In this document: positions 49,571 to 60,394 of the stretch, one piece after another
Layout: each line of letters starts with the position of its first letter
Position numbering within the stretch: the first letter of the stretch is position 1
Assembly (NCBI RefSeq): GCF_015704895.1
Contig: NZ_JADQWB010000023.1
Location: forward strand, 1-62,908
Length of the DNA stretch: 62,908 nt
Source: Agrobacterium leguminum
Lineage (GTDB): Bacteria; Pseudomonadota; Alphaproteobacteria; Rhizobiales; Rhizobiaceae
Reading direction: 5' to 3'
The notes under the pieces: model-generated
What the model saw: the letters and a program-made list of their open reading frames with translations, nothing else
Database searches by the model: none
What the model was told of the DNA's origin: nothing
Program-made: the position numbers and the translations under genes

Positions 49571-50956
49571 ATGTCCTATGATGTCGCTCTCGTCGGGTCG
49601 GGTTTTTCGGCCATCTGTACCGCCGCCCATCTTTTATCGTCCCTGCCTGCGGAAGCCTCTATCGCTATCGTCGGCGATGAGTCGGATTTCGGGCGGGGCA
49701 CCGCCTATCGCACGGAACTGCCCTATCATCGTCTGAATGTGCCAGCCGGGCGAATGAGTGTCTTCCCTGACAGGCCTGATGACTTTGTCGACTGGTTGGC
49801 GGAAAACGGGATCGCGGACAATCCCCTGCTGTTCGCCTCGCGCGGTGACTATGGTCTTTATCTTCGCGACAGGCTGGCCGGCCTGCTCAGAAGCAGGGAG
49901 CAACGGGCCCGGGTGGACTTCGTTCGGGCCAAGGCTTCGGCCTGTCGGCCGGATGGCACGGGCGGATTTTCTTTTACGCTGGAAAATGGTGAGCAGCTGC
50001 GCGCGCAGAATGTCGTTCTGTGTCTGGGTGTTGGTGCGGCGAGTTTGCCGGTGCAAACTGTCGCAAAGGAAGAAGAGGGGCCACAACGTGTCATCGGCCA
50101 CTGCTGGCAGCCGGGATGGTTGTCCAAAATTAAAGCCGGGGATCGCATCTGTATTCTGGGGTCGGGCCTGACGATGATCGATCAGGTTTTGACTCTGAGG
50201 GGAAAAGGACATCAAGGGCCAATCCATGTCCTGTCCCGTCGTGGTCTGGTGCCGCATCCGCATGTCAGCCCGCCGTCACAGCCTGTGGGGCCGAATTTAC
50301 CCGAAGGCTCGACGGAGATCAGCCGGTTGGTGCACTCTCTGCGCAAGCAGGTGCGCGATGGTGCGCCGTGGCGCACCGTCATGGATGGCTTGCGGCCGCA
50401 AACCCAATCGCTTTGGCAACGTCTTACACCTGCGCAGCGCAGCCGGTTCCTTCGACATGCCTTGCCGTGGTGGAACATCCATCGGCACCGTATCGCGCCT
50501 GAAGTGTCTGGCGCTTTCGGGAAGTTGCTTTCAGATGGTGTTCTTGAAATTCATGCGGGTTACCTTCGCTCCATAGAAGAAGGAGAGGAGGGGATCGTCG
50601 TGTGTTACCGCCGCAGGCATACGCAGATATTGAAAGGACTGCAGGTCGATTGGGTCATCAATTGCACGGGAATGGAGCGGGCCGGCATCGGCCATTCGCG
50701 GCTTCTTGAAACGATGCGCGCTGACGGCGTTATTTTGCTCGATCCCTTCGGGCTCGGGGTGGAAGTCGACGGCCAGTCTCGTTTGCTGCGGACGGACGGA
50801 CGAAGCTGGCCCGGTCTTTTCGCCGCCGGTGCGCTGACGGCGGGCCGCTTCTGGGAAATTACCGCTGTTCCGGATATTCGTGTGCAGGCGCAGAAGATCG
50901 CGCAAGAGATCACGGATAGGGTGACAGCGAGCGATCGGCTTTCCGCACGGGGGTGA
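49571..50956 (+). CDS. FAD/NAD(P)-binding protein (YdhS/COG4529 type)
   Basis: 461 aa. N-terminal dinucleotide-binding motif VALVGSGFSAICTAAHLL, then FGRGTAYRTELPYHRLNVPA (the GxAY and LNV pattern of YdhS-like proteins). A second nucleotide motif ICILGSGLTMIDQVLTL is followed by HVLSRRGLVPHPH, and the C-terminal part is GLFAAGALTAGRFWEITAVP. These resemble hydroxyacyl/amine flavoproteins, but no reaction is established. RBS GGAGG upstream. It sits between parS sites 2 and 3, so RepB spreading could affect its expression. Confidence 0.82.
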   Translation: MSYDVALVGSGFSAICTAAHLLSSLPAEASIAIVGDESDFGRGTAYRTELPYHRLNVPAGRMSVFPDRPDDFVDWLAENGIADNPLLFASRGDYGLYLRDRLAGLLRSREQRARVDFVRAKASACRPDGTGGFSFTLENGEQLRAQNVVLCLGVGAASLPVQTVAKEEEGPQRVIGHCWQPGWLSKIKAGDRICILGSGLTMIDQVLTLRGKGHQGPIHVLSRRGLVPHPHVSPPSQPVGPNLPEGSTEISRLVHSLRKQVRDGAPWRTVMDGLRPQTQSLWQRLTPAQRSRFLRHALPWWNIHRHRIAPEVSGAFGKLLSDGVLEIHAGYLRSIEEGEEGIVVCYRRRHTQILKGLQVDWVINCTGMERAGIGHSRLLETMRADGVILLDPFGLGVEVDGQSRLLRTDGRSWPGLFAAGALTAGRFWEITAVPDIRVQAQKIAQEITDRVTASDRLSARG

Positions 50957-51319
50957 GCTGGTTGAAGGACCGGCCGAAGCGAGACGTGTCCAGTACCTCT
51001 CCTAAGAGGTTAGCCGCGGCAAACTTGTTCTCTGAATAATGTGCTGGAAATTCCATGGATGCCGAATTTGGCGAGTGGAACGCAGCGCGAATGCCCACGG
51101 GGACCGCATTATAAGCATGCAGTTCCCCAATGAATCACGCCATATATCGACCATGAGCCATACACTTCCCTATAATGTATCGGCGGTAAGCACCGCAGCG
51201 GATTTCGCAGGTAATGTGCGCGATTGCTAAATAATTTACATTGCTTATGGAAATGCGTCATGAAATCGGCTACAAATCGCGAAAATTTCTGAAATTATGA
51301 AAATAATTTGCGAGGATTC
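50957..51319. other. Intergenic region with parS site 3
   Basis: 363 bp between the FAD-protein gene and ridA. It contains the third parS palindrome and an AT-rich right half (51220-51310) that probably carries the ridA promoter. I see no gene or terminator in it. Confidence 0.55.
51009..51024. promoter_or_regulatory. parS site 3
   Basis: GTTAGCCGCGGCAAAC is a variant of site 1 changed in the right arm. It lies about 1.6 kb from site 2, on the far side of the FAD-protein gene, so the centromere is split. Confidence 0.85.
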
Positions 51320-51715
51320 ATGCAAAAGCCGAAACTGATGCGATATGAGGCGGCGGACAATCAGGCTGGCGGACAGCGGCGACCATTTGCCAAGGCCGTC
51401 CGCGCCGGCGATTTCGTTTATGTTTCCGGGCAGGTGCCAACCGTCGATGGCGAGGTCGTGACTGGCGGAATCGTGGCGCAGACCGAGCAGGTGGTTGCGA
51501 ATATCAAGGATGTTCTGGCGCTCGCCGATTGTACGCTTGCGGATGTCGTCAAGGTCAATGTCTGGCTGGACGATGCCCGGGATTTTTCGAGCTTCAACGC
51601 TGTCTTCCAGAAATATTTCATCGATCATCCGCCGGCACGCTCCACCGTGCAATCTCCGCTGATGGTCGACGCCAAGGTGGAAATGGACGTTATCGCCTAT
51701 AAGCCGCTGGCCTGA
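51320..51715 (+). CDS. ridA: RidA family protein (enamine/imine deaminase)
   Basis: 131 aa. RidA/YjgF fold with RRPFAKAVRAGDFVYVSGQV, QTEQVVANIKDVLALADCTL, VVKVNVWLDDARDFSSFNAV and the signature PARSTVQSPLMVDAKVEMDV (catalytic Arg in ARST). RidA proteins hydrolyse reactive enamine/imine intermediates from PLP enzymes. The ATG at 51320 follows GAGG. The next gene (31 bp away) encodes a PLP aldolase/dehydratase-like enzyme, so RidA probably clears its 2-aminoacrylate-like product. Confidence 0.9.
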   Translation: MQKPKLMRYEAADNQAGGQRRPFAKAVRAGDFVYVSGQVPTVDGEVVTGGIVAQTEQVVANIKDVLALADCTLADVVKVNVWLDDARDFSSFNAVFQKYFIDHPPARSTVQSPLMVDAKVEMDVIAYKPLA

Positions 51716-51746
51716 AGCCCAATTTGCCGATGTTTGAGAGTAGACG

Positions 51747-52835
51747 ATGACCTATCCCTGGCCTGATGCGGGCACACCCCTCAATGCGATTTCGACGCCG
51801 ATGCCTGTCATCGACGAGGACAGGCTCGCCGCCAATATCCTCAGAGCGCAATCCTATCTGGATGATCACGGCAAGGCCTTTCGGCCGCATATCAAGACGC
51901 ACAAGATACCCGCTGTCGCAAAGCAGCAGCTTCAGGCCGGCGCCATCGGCATTAATTGCCAGAAAGTCAGTGAGGCGGAGGTTTTTGCGGATGCCGGTTT
52001 CGACGATATTCTGATCACCTATAATATTCTCGGTGCAGCAAAGCTGTCGCGGCTGAAGGCGCTGAATGCGCGGATCGGCCGGTTGAGCGTGGTTGCCGAT
52101 AGCGCGGTCACGATTGCTGGGCTTGCCGATACATTCGATGCGGCAAGGCCGCTTGCCGTACTGGTCGAATGCGACACGGGCGGCAAGCGCTGCGGTGTGC
52201 AGACGCCGGAAGCGGCACTGGCGCTTGCGGAAAAGATCGCTGCGGCACCGGGCCTCACATTCAAGGGCATTTTGACTTATCCGGCACCGGGCGGAGCCGC
52301 GACGGTGGAAAACTTCCTTCGCGAGACTATGGTATTGCTGGCGGCAAAGGGCATGGATTGCCCGGTACGATCCAGCGGCGGTTCTCCGGATTTTTACGCC
52401 GCCCATCTTGTTCCTTCCGCCACCGAACATCGGGCCGGCACCTATGTCTATAATGATCGTGCCATGCTGCGCGCCGGACATTGCACGGCGGGCGATCTCG
52501 CCATGCATGTTCTTGCCACCGTCGTATCGCGACCGACAGCCGATCGGGCGGTGCTGGATTGCGGCTCCAAGGCACTGACCTCGGATCTTTTGGGTTTCAG
52601 CGATTACGGGCTGCTCGAAGGCTACGAAGGTGCGAAAATCATCTCGCTTTCGGAAGAACATGCGGTTGTCGATCTATCCGGCTGTGCCTCGGGCCGGCCT
52701 GAAATCGGCGATGTGGTCAAGGTCGTTCCGAACCACACCTGTGTCGTCAGCAATCTTTTCGACAGGATGGTTTTTCATCGAAACGGCGTCGTGACGCGGG
52801 TTGAGCAGGTCGCGGCGCGCGGTACGGTCTGGTAA
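51747..52835 (+). CDS. Metal- and PLP-dependent D-threonine aldolase/D-serine dehydratase-like enzyme
   Basis: 362 aa, alanine-racemase-like fold type III. The N-terminus TPMPVIDEDRLAANILRAQS leads to the PLP lysine in FRPHIKTHKIP near residue 50. Further blocks are VLVECDTGGKRCGVQTPEAA, SSGGSPDFYAAH and the C-terminal metal-binding PNHTCVVSNLFDRM (His-x-Cys). Members include D-threonine aldolase and D-threo-3-hydroxyaspartate/D-serine dehydratase; which one cannot be decided. It lies between ridA and an M81 peptidase-like gene. Confidence 0.84.
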   Translation: MTYPWPDAGTPLNAISTPMPVIDEDRLAANILRAQSYLDDHGKAFRPHIKTHKIPAVAKQQLQAGAIGINCQKVSEAEVFADAGFDDILITYNILGAAKLSRLKALNARIGRLSVVADSAVTIAGLADTFDAARPLAVLVECDTGGKRCGVQTPEAALALAEKIAAAPGLTFKGILTYPAPGGAATVENFLRETMVLLAAKGMDCPVRSSGGSPDFYAAHLVPSATEHRAGTYVYNDRAMLRAGHCTAGDLAMHVLATVVSRPTADRAVLDCGSKALTSDLLGFSDYGLLEGYEGAKIISLSEEHAVVDLSGCASGRPEIGDVVKVVPNHTCVVSNLFDRMVFHRNGVVTRVEQVAARGTVW

Positions 52836-52907
52836 AAATTACCCGGCTAATTAAATCCTGAAATAAAGCTGCCGAAGGGCAGATTGCGGTAACGAGAATC
52901 TAGAGAC

Positions 52908-54386
52908 ATGCGCATCTTCACGGCGTCACTCGCCACCGAAACCAACACGTTTTCACCCGTCCCGACGGATATGGACGCCTTTCGTGCGGCTTTTTATGCC
53001 GGGCCGGGGGAACATCCCGAAACGCCGACGCTCTGCTCATCGCCAGTGCCGATCTTGCGCCGTCGCGGTAAGGCGGAAGGGTTTACGGTAATAGAAGGAA
53101 CTTCCTGCTGGGCGGAACCGGCGGGCCTTATCCAGCGCCAGACCTATGAAACGCTGCGGGACACCATTCTTGCCGAACTCAGTGCCGCCCTGCCGGTCGA
53201 TGCCGTGGTGCTCGGTCTGCACGGCGCCATGGTAGCGCAGGGTTATGACGATCCGGAAGGGGATTTCCTGTCACGCGTCCGCGCATTGGTCGGACCGGAT
53301 GTGCTGGTCGCGGCAGAATTCGATCCGCACAGCCATCTGACGGCGCTTCGGGTCAAAAATCTCGATATCATGGCGACGTTTCTGGAGTTTCCGCATACGG
53401 ATTTCGAAGAGCGTGGTGAGCATGTGGTGGAAATGGCGCTGCGCACGCTTCGGGGGGAGATCAAGCCGGTCATCTCCACTTTCGATTGCCGCATGATCAC
53501 CATTTATCCCACCAGCCGTGAGCCGATGCGCTCTTACGTCGACCGGCTGAAGGCGATGGAAGGCAAGGATGGCATCCTGTCGATTTCCGTCATTCACGGT
53601 TTCATGGCGGGCGATGTGCCGGATATGGGAACGCGCATCGTTGTCGTGACCGATAATGACAGGGCAAAGGGCGATGCGCTGGCCGAAAAGCTTGGCCATG
53701 AGCTTTATGCCATGCGGAAACTGACCGCCATGCCGATGCTGGATACGGAATCCGGTCTCGACCAGGTTCTTGCCATTCGCAGCAACAATCCGGACAGGCC
53801 GGTCGTCGTATCGGATATCTGGGACAATCCGGGCGGCGGTGTCGCCGGTGACGCGACTCATATTCTGCGGCGCATGGTGGAGCGCGGCATGGACAACATC
53901 GCCGTCGCGACGATCTGGGACCCGATTGCGGTGTCTTTCTGTCACGCTGCGGGCGAGGGGGCCGAGATCGATCTGCGCATCGGCGGCAAATCCAGCCCGG
54001 AAGGCGGCGAGCCGCTCGATTTCCGCATAAAGGTTATGCGCACGGCCGAGGCCGGCTGGCAGAGTTTCCGCAACAGCCGGGTCACGCTCGGCCGTGCCGC
54101 TGTCGTCCGGCCGCTCGGTACGCAGATCGATATCATCCTCATCACCAGCCGCACGCAAACTTATGAGCCGGATATCTTTTCCAATCTCGGCGTCGATTTT
54201 GCGAAGAAAGACGTGCTGCTGGTCAAGTCCACCAACCATTTCCATGCGGGGTTTGCGCCGGTCGCCTCCGAGATTGTTTATATCGCGGCCCCGACATCCT
54301 ATCCGACCGATCCGGCGAAAACGCCCTATCGCAAGGCGAGCCTTGAGCTTTGGCCACGGGTGGCCGATCCGCTGGGGCTCGACTGA
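52908..54386 (+). CDS. M81 family metallopeptidase (MlrC-like)
   Basis: 492 aa. N-terminal MRIFTASLATETNTFSPVPT is the M81/DUF1485 signature. Further blocks are GLHGAMVAQGYDDPEGDFLS (metal Asp/His), EFDPHSHLT, FLEFPHTDFEERGE, WDNPGGGVAGDATHILRRM and KSTNHFHAGFAP. MlrC acts on linear microcystin, but most members are of unknown substrate and many lie in amino-acid or peptide-derivative clusters. Here it is 72 bp after the aldolase-like gene, probably one transcription unit with ridA. It may hydrolyse an N-acyl or cyclic amino acid derivative; substrate unknown. Confidence 0.87.
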   Translation: MRIFTASLATETNTFSPVPTDMDAFRAAFYAGPGEHPETPTLCSSPVPILRRRGKAEGFTVIEGTSCWAEPAGLIQRQTYETLRDTILAELSAALPVDAVVLGLHGAMVAQGYDDPEGDFLSRVRALVGPDVLVAAEFDPHSHLTALRVKNLDIMATFLEFPHTDFEERGEHVVEMALRTLRGEIKPVISTFDCRMITIYPTSREPMRSYVDRLKAMEGKDGILSISVIHGFMAGDVPDMGTRIVVVTDNDRAKGDALAEKLGHELYAMRKLTAMPMLDTESGLDQVLAIRSNNPDRPVVVSDIWDNPGGGVAGDATHILRRMVERGMDNIAVATIWDPIAVSFCHAAGEGAEIDLRIGGKSSPEGGEPLDFRIKVMRTAEAGWQSFRNSRVTLGRAAVVRPLGTQIDIILITSRTQTYEPDIFSNLGVDFAKKDVLLVKSTNHFHAGFAPVASEIVYIAAPTSYPTDPAKTPYRKASLELWPRVADPLGLD

Positions 54387-54423
54387 GGCGGCAGCGGTTT
54401 GGGCATTATCTGGACGGAACTTG

Positions 54424-54447
54424 TGAAGCCTTTTCCGGAAGGCTTCA
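54424..54447. terminator. Hairpin between convergent M81 and hutD genes
   Basis: TGAAGCCTT-TTCCGG-AAGGCTTCA is a perfect 9-bp stem with a 6-nt loop. Its right arm includes the hutD stop codon. It is likely a bidirectional terminator, though no long T-run follows on either strand. Confidence 0.6.
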
Positions 54448-55014
54448 GAGACGCTCGAGGGTGATCAGGAAAAACGCGCTTTCGCTTTGATCTCCTTCGA
54501 CGGTGAACGGTAAACCGCCTTCGATCAGCAGACCATCCAGCTTTCCCAATCGGTCCTTGCTTTCACCGGTTAAAATCGTCAGCGGGTCGAGTGCCAGCAC
54601 AAGCGTCGTGTTTCCGGCGGCTTTTCCCGAAAACGGGCTGGAATGCCTTTTAACGACATGACGAAAGCGCGAGCGGCGGGTCATGACGTTCAGATCGGTG
54701 ATCGCGCCATCGGGCAGGGTCGCATTCACGGGAACATCGGCGGGAAAGGGCAGGGGTGGGCTTTCCATTGTCAGCAGCAGCGGATCGCCTGCCGCAATTG
54801 CCAGCGCCATGCCGTTTCCCTCAAGAATGGAGAGGGTGCGGTCTATGCCGGGGAAGATCGAAAACGGCCCGTCGCTCGCCACCGTCGCCATGCTGATGCG
54901 CCAGTCGAAATTCTCGACGGAAGACGCGGGTGGAAAGATGGCGATTTCCACCGTTTCGCCGCCGCCGTTTTTCCAGGGCATTCGCTTATAGTCGCTTGCG
55001 CGCAGCAGGGTCAT
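54445..55014 (-). CDS. hutD: HutD family protein
   Basis: 189 aa. HutD hallmarks are RMPWKNGGGETVEIAIFPPA near the N-terminus and WRISMATVASDGPFSIFPGI, then DRTLSILEGNGMALAI. HutD is a cupin-like protein that helps set an upper limit on hut activity; it is not an enzyme of the main pathway. It is the last gene of the leftward hut operon, 63 bp after hutU. Confidence 0.92.
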   Translation of the reverse strand: MTLLRASDYKRMPWKNGGGETVEIAIFPPASSVENFDWRISMATVASDGPFSIFPGIDRTLSILEGNGMALAIAAGDPLLLTMESPPLPFPADVPVNATLPDGAITDLNVMTRRSRFRHVVKRHSSPFSGKAAGNTTLVLALDPLTILTGESKDRLGKLDGLLIEGGLPFTVEGDQSESAFFLITLERL

Positions 55015-55077
55015 GGTTTTCCACTTTTGAGAGGGATCGGCCGGAAAGAGGTGTTTCTCTTTCCGGCCGAAAGAGGA

Positions 55078-56751
55078 TCAATTGCCGAGAATGCCGGGCA
55101 GGCGCAGGCCCTGTTCCTTTGCGCACTCCACGGCGATGTCGTAACCGGCATCGGCATGGCGCATGACGCCGGTTGCCGGGTCATTCCACAGCACGCGCTC
55201 CAGCCGGCGAGCGGCATCGTCGGTGCCATCGGCGCAGATGACCATGCCGGAATGTTGCGAGAAGCCCATGCCGACGCCGCCGCCGTGGTGCAACGACACC
55301 CAGGTCGCGCCGGATGCGGTGTTGAGCAGCGCATTGAGAAGCGGCCAGTCGGAAACGGCGTCCGAGCCATCCTTCATGGCCTCCGTCTCGCGGTTGGGCG
55401 AGGCGACGGAGCCGGAATCCAGATGGTCGCGTCCGATGACGATCGGCGCCTTCAGCTCGCCGTTCTTGACCATTTCGTTGAAGGCAAGGCCGAGACGGTG
55501 GCGGTCGCCAAGGCCGACCCAGCAAATACGCGCCGGCAGGCCCTGAAATGCGATGCGCTCGCGCGCCATGTCCAGCCAGTTGTGCAGGTGCTTGTTGTCT
55601 GGCAGCAGTTCCTTCACCTTGGCGTCGGTCTTGTAGATGTCTTCCGGATCGCCGGAAAGGGCCGCCCAGCGGAACGGGCCGATACCGCGGCAAAATAGCG
55701 GGCGGATATAGGCCGGTACGAAGCCCGGAAAGGCGAAGGCGTTTTCCAGGCCCTCATCCTTGGCGACCTGGCGGATATTGTTGCCGTAATCGAGCGTCGG
55801 AACGCCGGCGTTCCAGAAATCGACCATGGCCTGCACGTGCACCTTCATGGAGGCGCGAGCGGCAGCCGCAACGGCCTTCGGGTCGCTTTCCTGCTTGGCG
55901 CGCCATTCGGCAACGGTCCATCCGGCCGGAAGGTAACCATGGACGGGATCGTGCGCCGAGGTCTGGTCGGTAACGATATCGGGACGAACGCCGCGACGGA
56001 CGAGTTCCGGGAAGATTTCCGCCGCATTGCCGATCAGGCCGACGGATTTCGCCTCGCCTGCTTTGGTCCATTGGTCGATCAGCGCCAGCGCCTCATCGAG
56101 CGTATGCGCCTTCGCATCGACATAACGGGTGCGCAGGCGGAAATCGACGCGGGTTTCATCGCATTCGACGGCAAGGCAGCAGGCGCCGGCCATGACGGCG
56201 GCGAGCGGCTGTGCGCCACCCATGCCGCCGAGACCGCCGGTGAGAATCCACTTGCCCTTCAGGTTGCCTTCATAATGCTGGCGGCCGGCCTCGACAAAGG
56301 TTTCATAGGTACCCTGCACGATGCCCTGCGTACCGATATAGATCCACGAACCGGCCGTCATCTGGCCGTACATGGCAAGGCCCTTCTTATCCAGCTCGTT
56401 GAAATGATCCCAGTTCGCCCAGTGCGGCACGAGGTTGGAATTGGCGATCAGGACGCGCGGCGCGTCCTTATGGGTGCGGAACACGCCGACCGGCTTGCCG
56501 GACTGCACGACGAGGGTTTCATCCTCGTTCAGATCCTTCAGCGTCGCGACGATACGGTCGAAATCGTCCCAGGTGCGGGCGGCGCGGCCGATGCCGCCAT
56601 AAACCACCAGCTCATGCGGGCGCTCGGCCACGTCGGGGTCGAGATTGTTCATCAGCATGCGCAGCGGCGCTTCCGTCATCCAGCTTTTGGCATTGAGGTC
56701 AGTGCCCTGCGGCGAGCGGACATCGCGAATATTGTGGCGTGGATTGTTCAT
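55078..56751 (-). CDS. hutU: Urocanate hydratase HutU
   Basis: 557 aa, full length. Blocks seen include [60 protein letters not shown] (NAD-binding), [35 protein letters not shown] (conserved Cys) and [19 protein letters not shown]. It hydrates urocanate to imidazolonepropionate using tightly bound NAD+. It follows hutG by 11 bp. Confidence 0.96.
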   Translation of the reverse strand: MNNPRHNIRDVRSPQGTDLNAKSWMTEAPLRMLMNNLDPDVAERPHELVVYGGIGRAARTWDDFDRIVATLKDLNEDETLVVQSGKPVGVFRTHKDAPRVLIANSNLVPHWANWDHFNELDKKGLAMYGQMTAGSWIYIGTQGIVQGTYETFVEAGRQHYEGNLKGKWILTGGLGGMGGAQPLAAVMAGACCLAVECDETRVDFRLRTRYVDAKAHTLDEALALIDQWTKAGEAKSVGLIGNAAEIFPELVRRGVRPDIVTDQTSAHDPVHGYLPAGWTVAEWRAKQESDPKAVAAAARASMKVHVQAMVDFWNAGVPTLDYGNNIRQVAKDEGLENAFAFPGFVPAYIRPLFCRGIGPFRWAALSGDPEDIYKTDAKVKELLPDNKHLHNWLDMARERIAFQGLPARICWVGLGDRHRLGLAFNEMVKNGELKAPIVIGRDHLDSGSVASPNRETEAMKDGSDAVSDWPLLNALLNTASGATWVSLHHGGGVGMGFSQHSGMVICADGTDDAARRLERVLWNDPATGVMRHADAGYDIAVECAKEQGLRLPGILGN

Positions 56752-56762
56752 GTGTTTTCCCC

Positions 56763-57563
56763 TTATCGTTTCGTGTCGAGCGCAAATTTTTCCATGCGCG
56801 TGAGAATGGTTTTGAGATGGGAGCGAAGCCGTTCGGCCTTGCCCGTGTCATAGGCAAAAGGCGGCGTCTCGCTTTGAAGATGGGTGGCTTGCGCCAGCTC
56901 CATCTGAATGGCGTGCACGCCGCTTTGCGGTTTTCCGTAATGGCGCGTCGTCCAGCCGCCCTTGAAACGACCGTTCAGAATGCTGTCGTAACCCTCTGCA
57001 GCGGCGGTCACCTCGACGGCGATCTTTTCGATGGCCGGATCGCAGGTCTTGCCCATATCCGTGCCGATGTTGAAATCCGGCAGCTTGCCTTCGAACAGGA
57101 AGGGAATATGCGAACGGATCGAATGGCAATCATAGAGAATGGCGATGCCGTGGATGGATTTGACCCGCTCGATTTCCGCCGCAAGGGCCGCGTGATAAGG
57201 CGCGTGGAAGTTTTCCAGACGGTACGCAATATCGTCCGCTGCGGGTTCCTGTCCTCCATTCCAGATCGGCTCGCCGTCGAAATCGGTCTCCGGAACAAGC
57301 CCGGTTGTGTTCTGGCCCGGATAAAGGCTGACCCCAGCCGGGTCGCGGTTGGCGTCGATCACATAACGATGGAAGGTCGCCCTTACGGTTGTCGCATTCT
57401 CGAGAAGGCCGGCATAGAGCTCATGGATATGCCAGTCCGTATCGGCGAGAATCTTGCCGTTGTCGTTCAGGCGTTGCCAGATATCTGCCGGTACATCCGT
57501 GCCGGTGTGGGGCAGGCCGAGAATGATCGGCGATGAACCTTCCTTGACGTCGAAGACACGCAT
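56763..57563 (-). CDS. hutG: N-formylglutamate deformylase HutG
   Basis: 266 aa. Family features are [62 protein letters not shown] and the C-terminal [18 protein letters not shown]. It splits N-formylglutamate to glutamate and formate with a divalent metal. Its presence with HutF defines the five-step (deiminase/deformylase) histidine route. The start at 57563 is 1 bp after the hutH stop; the longer frame is spurious. Confidence 0.94.
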   Translation of the reverse strand: MRVFDVKEGSSPIILGLPHTGTDVPADIWQRLNDNGKILADTDWHIHELYAGLLENATTVRATFHRYVIDANRDPAGVSLYPGQNTTGLVPETDFDGEPIWNGGQEPAADDIAYRLENFHAPYHAALAAEIERVKSIHGIAILYDCHSIRSHIPFLFEGKLPDFNIGTDMGKTCDPAIEKIAVEVTAAAEGYDSILNGRFKGGWTTRHYGKPQSGVHAIQMELAQATHLQSETPPFAYDTGKAERLRSHLKTILTRMEKFALDTKR

Positions 57564-57564
57564 C

Positions 57565-59109
57565 TCAAACCTCCAGCTTTGGCAGAATGCCGTCCGAAAT
57601 TGCCGCGACCAGCGCGCCGGAGGCAATCAATTCCGCCGCAGCCTTCAGGTCCGGCGCCATATAGCGGTCTTCCTCCAGCGAAGGCACCGCCACGCGCAAT
57701 GCCGCAATCACCTTTTGCAGTTCGGGGCTCGTTTTCAGCGGCCCACGCAGCTCCACGCCCTGTACGGCCGAAAGCACCTCGATGCCGAGAATGGCGAAAA
57801 GATTGTCCGTCATCGGCAGCAGGCGGCGCGCGCCATGGCAGGCCATGGAGACATGGTCTTCCTGATTGGCGGAGGTGGGTGTGGAATCCACCGAGGCCGG
57901 ATGCGCCATCTGCTTGTTCTCGCTCATCAGCGCGGCGGAGGTGACTTCGGCGATCATCAGGCCGGAATTCAGCCCGGGCTTTTTGGAAAGAAAGGCCGGC
58001 AGACCATAGGAGAGGGCCGGATCGACCAGCAGCGCCACGCGGCGCTGGGCGATTGCGCCGATCTCGCAAATGGCAAGCGCCGTCTGGTCGGCGGCAAAGG
58101 CCACCGGTTCGGCGTGGAAATTGCCGCCGGAGACGACGGAATTGTCTGAAAGCACCAGCGGATTGTCGGTCACGGCATTGGCTTCGATTTCCAGCGTGCG
58201 GGCCACCTGCCGCAGAAGATCGAGGCAGGCGCCATCCACCTGCGGCTGGCAGCGAATGCAATAGGGATCCTGCACCCGCTCATCGCCCTCGATATGGCTG
58301 ACGCGGATTTCCGAACCTTCCAGCAACCGGCGAAGGGCGGCTCCGGCGTCGATCTGGCCCTTATGACCCCGCAGACTGTGAATATCGGGATGGAAAGGTG
58401 CGGAAGACCCCATGGCGGCATCTGTGGAAAGCGCACCGGTAATCAGCGCCGCCTGTGCCGCGCGGTGGGCGCGGAAAAGACCGGCGAGTGCCAGCGCCGT
58501 CGAGGTCTGCGTGCCGTTGATCAGCGCCAGCCCTTCCTTGGCGGCCAGAACCACCGGGGTTAGCCCAGCCTTTGCAAGCGCGTCGCCGGCCGGCAGAAGC
58601 GCGCCTGCATAAAAGGCTTCGCCTTCGCCCATCATCACCGCCGCCATATGGGCAAGCGGCGCGAGATCGCCGGAAGCCCCAACCGAACCCTTTTCGGGAA
58701 TGACGGGGATGACGCCCTTCTCCAGCATGGCTTCGATCAGCCGCACAAGCTGCAGCCGCACGCCGGATGCGCCGCGACCGAGCGAAACCAGCTTCAGCGC
58801 CATGATCAGCCGTACGACATTTTCAGGAAGCGGTGCGCCGACCCCGCAGCAATGCGACAGGATGAGATTGCGCTGCAGCGTTGCCACATCCGCCGCGTCG
58901 ATCTTGATGGAAGCGAGTTTGCCGAAACCGGTATTGATGCCGTAGACCGGCGTATTGCCGGCAGCGATCTCGGCGATGCGGGCCGCCGCCTTTTCAATGC
59001 CTTTATCGAAGCTGCGGTCGAGTTTGGCGCTGCCGTTCTCCCAGTATATCTCGGCGAGATCGGCTAAGGTCACATTGCCGGGGTGAAGCGTGATGGTCTT
59101 CATGGTCAT
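57565..59109 (-). CDS. hutH: Histidine ammonia-lyase HutH
   Basis: 514 aa, standard length. The MIO cofactor triad Ala-Ser-Gly is in [20 protein letters not shown] near residue 140. Other blocks are [47 protein letters not shown] and [17 protein letters not shown]. It deaminates L-histidine to urocanate, the first step of the pathway. ATG 59109 overlaps the hutI stop (ATGA), indicating coupling. Confidence 0.96.
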   Translation of the reverse strand: MTMKTITLHPGNVTLADLAEIYWENGSAKLDRSFDKGIEKAAARIAEIAAGNTPVYGINTGFGKLASIKIDAADVATLQRNLILSHCCGVGAPLPENVVRLIMALKLVSLGRGASGVRLQLVRLIEAMLEKGVIPVIPEKGSVGASGDLAPLAHMAAVMMGEGEAFYAGALLPAGDALAKAGLTPVVLAAKEGLALINGTQTSTALALAGLFRAHRAAQAALITGALSTDAAMGSSAPFHPDIHSLRGHKGQIDAGAALRRLLEGSEIRVSHIEGDERVQDPYCIRCQPQVDGACLDLLRQVARTLEIEANAVTDNPLVLSDNSVVSGGNFHAEPVAFAADQTALAICEIGAIAQRRVALLVDPALSYGLPAFLSKKPGLNSGLMIAEVTSAALMSENKQMAHPASVDSTPTSANQEDHVSMACHGARRLLPMTDNLFAILGIEVLSAVQGVELRGPLKTSPELQKVIAALRVAVPSLEEDRYMAPDLKAAAELIASGALVAAISDGILPKLEV

Positions 59110-60365
59110 GGGCAAACCTTCTGTCCCTTGAAAATGCGGGCGTGGAGCGGATTGAAACCGATGCGGTAGACGAGTTCTGCCGGACGCTCGATGTCCCAGA
59201 TGGCGAAATCAGCGGATTTTCCAGCCTCCAGCGTGCCGGTTTCCGTAAGCAGGCCGAGCGCCTTTGCCGCGTTGCGTGTCGTCGCCGTCAGGCACTCTTC
59301 CACGGTCATGCGGAAAAGCGTTGCGCCCATATTCATGGTCAGCAGCAGGGAGGTGAGCGGCGAAGTGCCGGGGTTGCAGTCCGTTGCCAGCGCAATGTCG
59401 GCCCCGGCATCGCGCAGGGCCTGCACCGGCGGCAATTGTTTTTCCCTGAGCGCGTAGAAAGCGCCGGGAAGAAGCACGGCCACGGTTCCTGCTTTCGCCA
59501 GCGCCGTCGCACCGGCCTCATCAAGATATTCGAGGTGATCGGCCGAAAGGGCGTTATAGGATGCCGCAAGCTCGGAACCGCCAAGGTTGGAAAGCTGCTC
59601 GGCATGCAGTTTGACCGGAAGGCCATACTGTTTTGCAGCCTTGAAAACCCGGTCGATCTCCTCGACGGAAAAGGCGATGCCTTCGCAAAAACCGTCAACA
59701 GCATCCGCCAGCCCTTCCGCATGGGCTTTTTCCAGCCCCGGCAGAACGACATCGCCAATATAATCGGCGTTGCGCCCCTTATAGTCTGCAGGCGTCGCAT
59801 GTGCGGCGAGATAGCTGGTGACGATGCGGACCGGCCGCAATGTCTCGAGCCTGCGGGCGACGCGCAGCATTTTCAGCTCGGTTTCAATGTCGAGACCGTA
59901 ACCGGATTTGATTTCGACCGTGGAAACGCCTTCGGAAAGAAGCGTGTCGAGACGCGGCAAAGCCTGCGCCACCAGAGCATCTTCTGAAAGCGCGCGCGTG
60001 TCGCGCACCGAAGAAACAATGCCGCCGCCCGCTTTGGCGATCTCTTCATAGGTTGCCCCATTCAGCCGCATCTCGAATTCCATGGCGCGGTTGCCGCCGA
60101 AGACGAGATGGGTGTGGCAGTCGATCAGGGCAGGGGTGATCCAGCGGCCGCCGCAATCGTTGGTCTCATCGGCTGTCGCCAGATCGGCGGGCAGATCGCT
60201 TTCAGGGCCGGCAAAGGCGATGCGGCCGTTACGCACGGCAATGACGGCGTTTTCGATGGTGCCGATGCCTTCCATAGCGGGATTGAAGGTTGCCAGCCGG
60301 GCGTTGCGCCACAAAGCCGTGGCGTTCCCCGTCGCCGTTCCGTTTGCAGATTTGTTCCCTGGCAT
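59106..60365 (-). CDS. hutI: Imidazolonepropionase HutI
   Basis: 419 aa amidohydrolase. Metal motif [20 protein letters not shown], then [53 protein letters not shown] and [18 protein letters not shown]. It opens imidazolone-5-propionate to N-formiminoglutamate. The start at 60365 gives the expected length. First gene of the leftward hut operon, directly downstream of the HutC operator at 60395-60406. Confidence 0.95.
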   Translation of the reverse strand: MPGNKSANGTATGNATALWRNARLATFNPAMEGIGTIENAVIAVRNGRIAFAGPESDLPADLATADETNDCGGRWITPALIDCHTHLVFGGNRAMEFEMRLNGATYEEIAKAGGGIVSSVRDTRALSEDALVAQALPRLDTLLSEGVSTVEIKSGYGLDIETELKMLRVARRLETLRPVRIVTSYLAAHATPADYKGRNADYIGDVVLPGLEKAHAEGLADAVDGFCEGIAFSVEEIDRVFKAAKQYGLPVKLHAEQLSNLGGSELAASYNALSADHLEYLDEAGATALAKAGTVAVLLPGAFYALREKQLPPVQALRDAGADIALATDCNPGTSPLTSLLLTMNMGATLFRMTVEECLTATTRNAAKALGLLTETGTLEAGKSADFAIWDIERPAELVYRIGFNPLHARIFKGQKVCP

Positions 60366-60394
60366 TTGCTTTTCGCCTTTCCTTTGTGAGTTAA

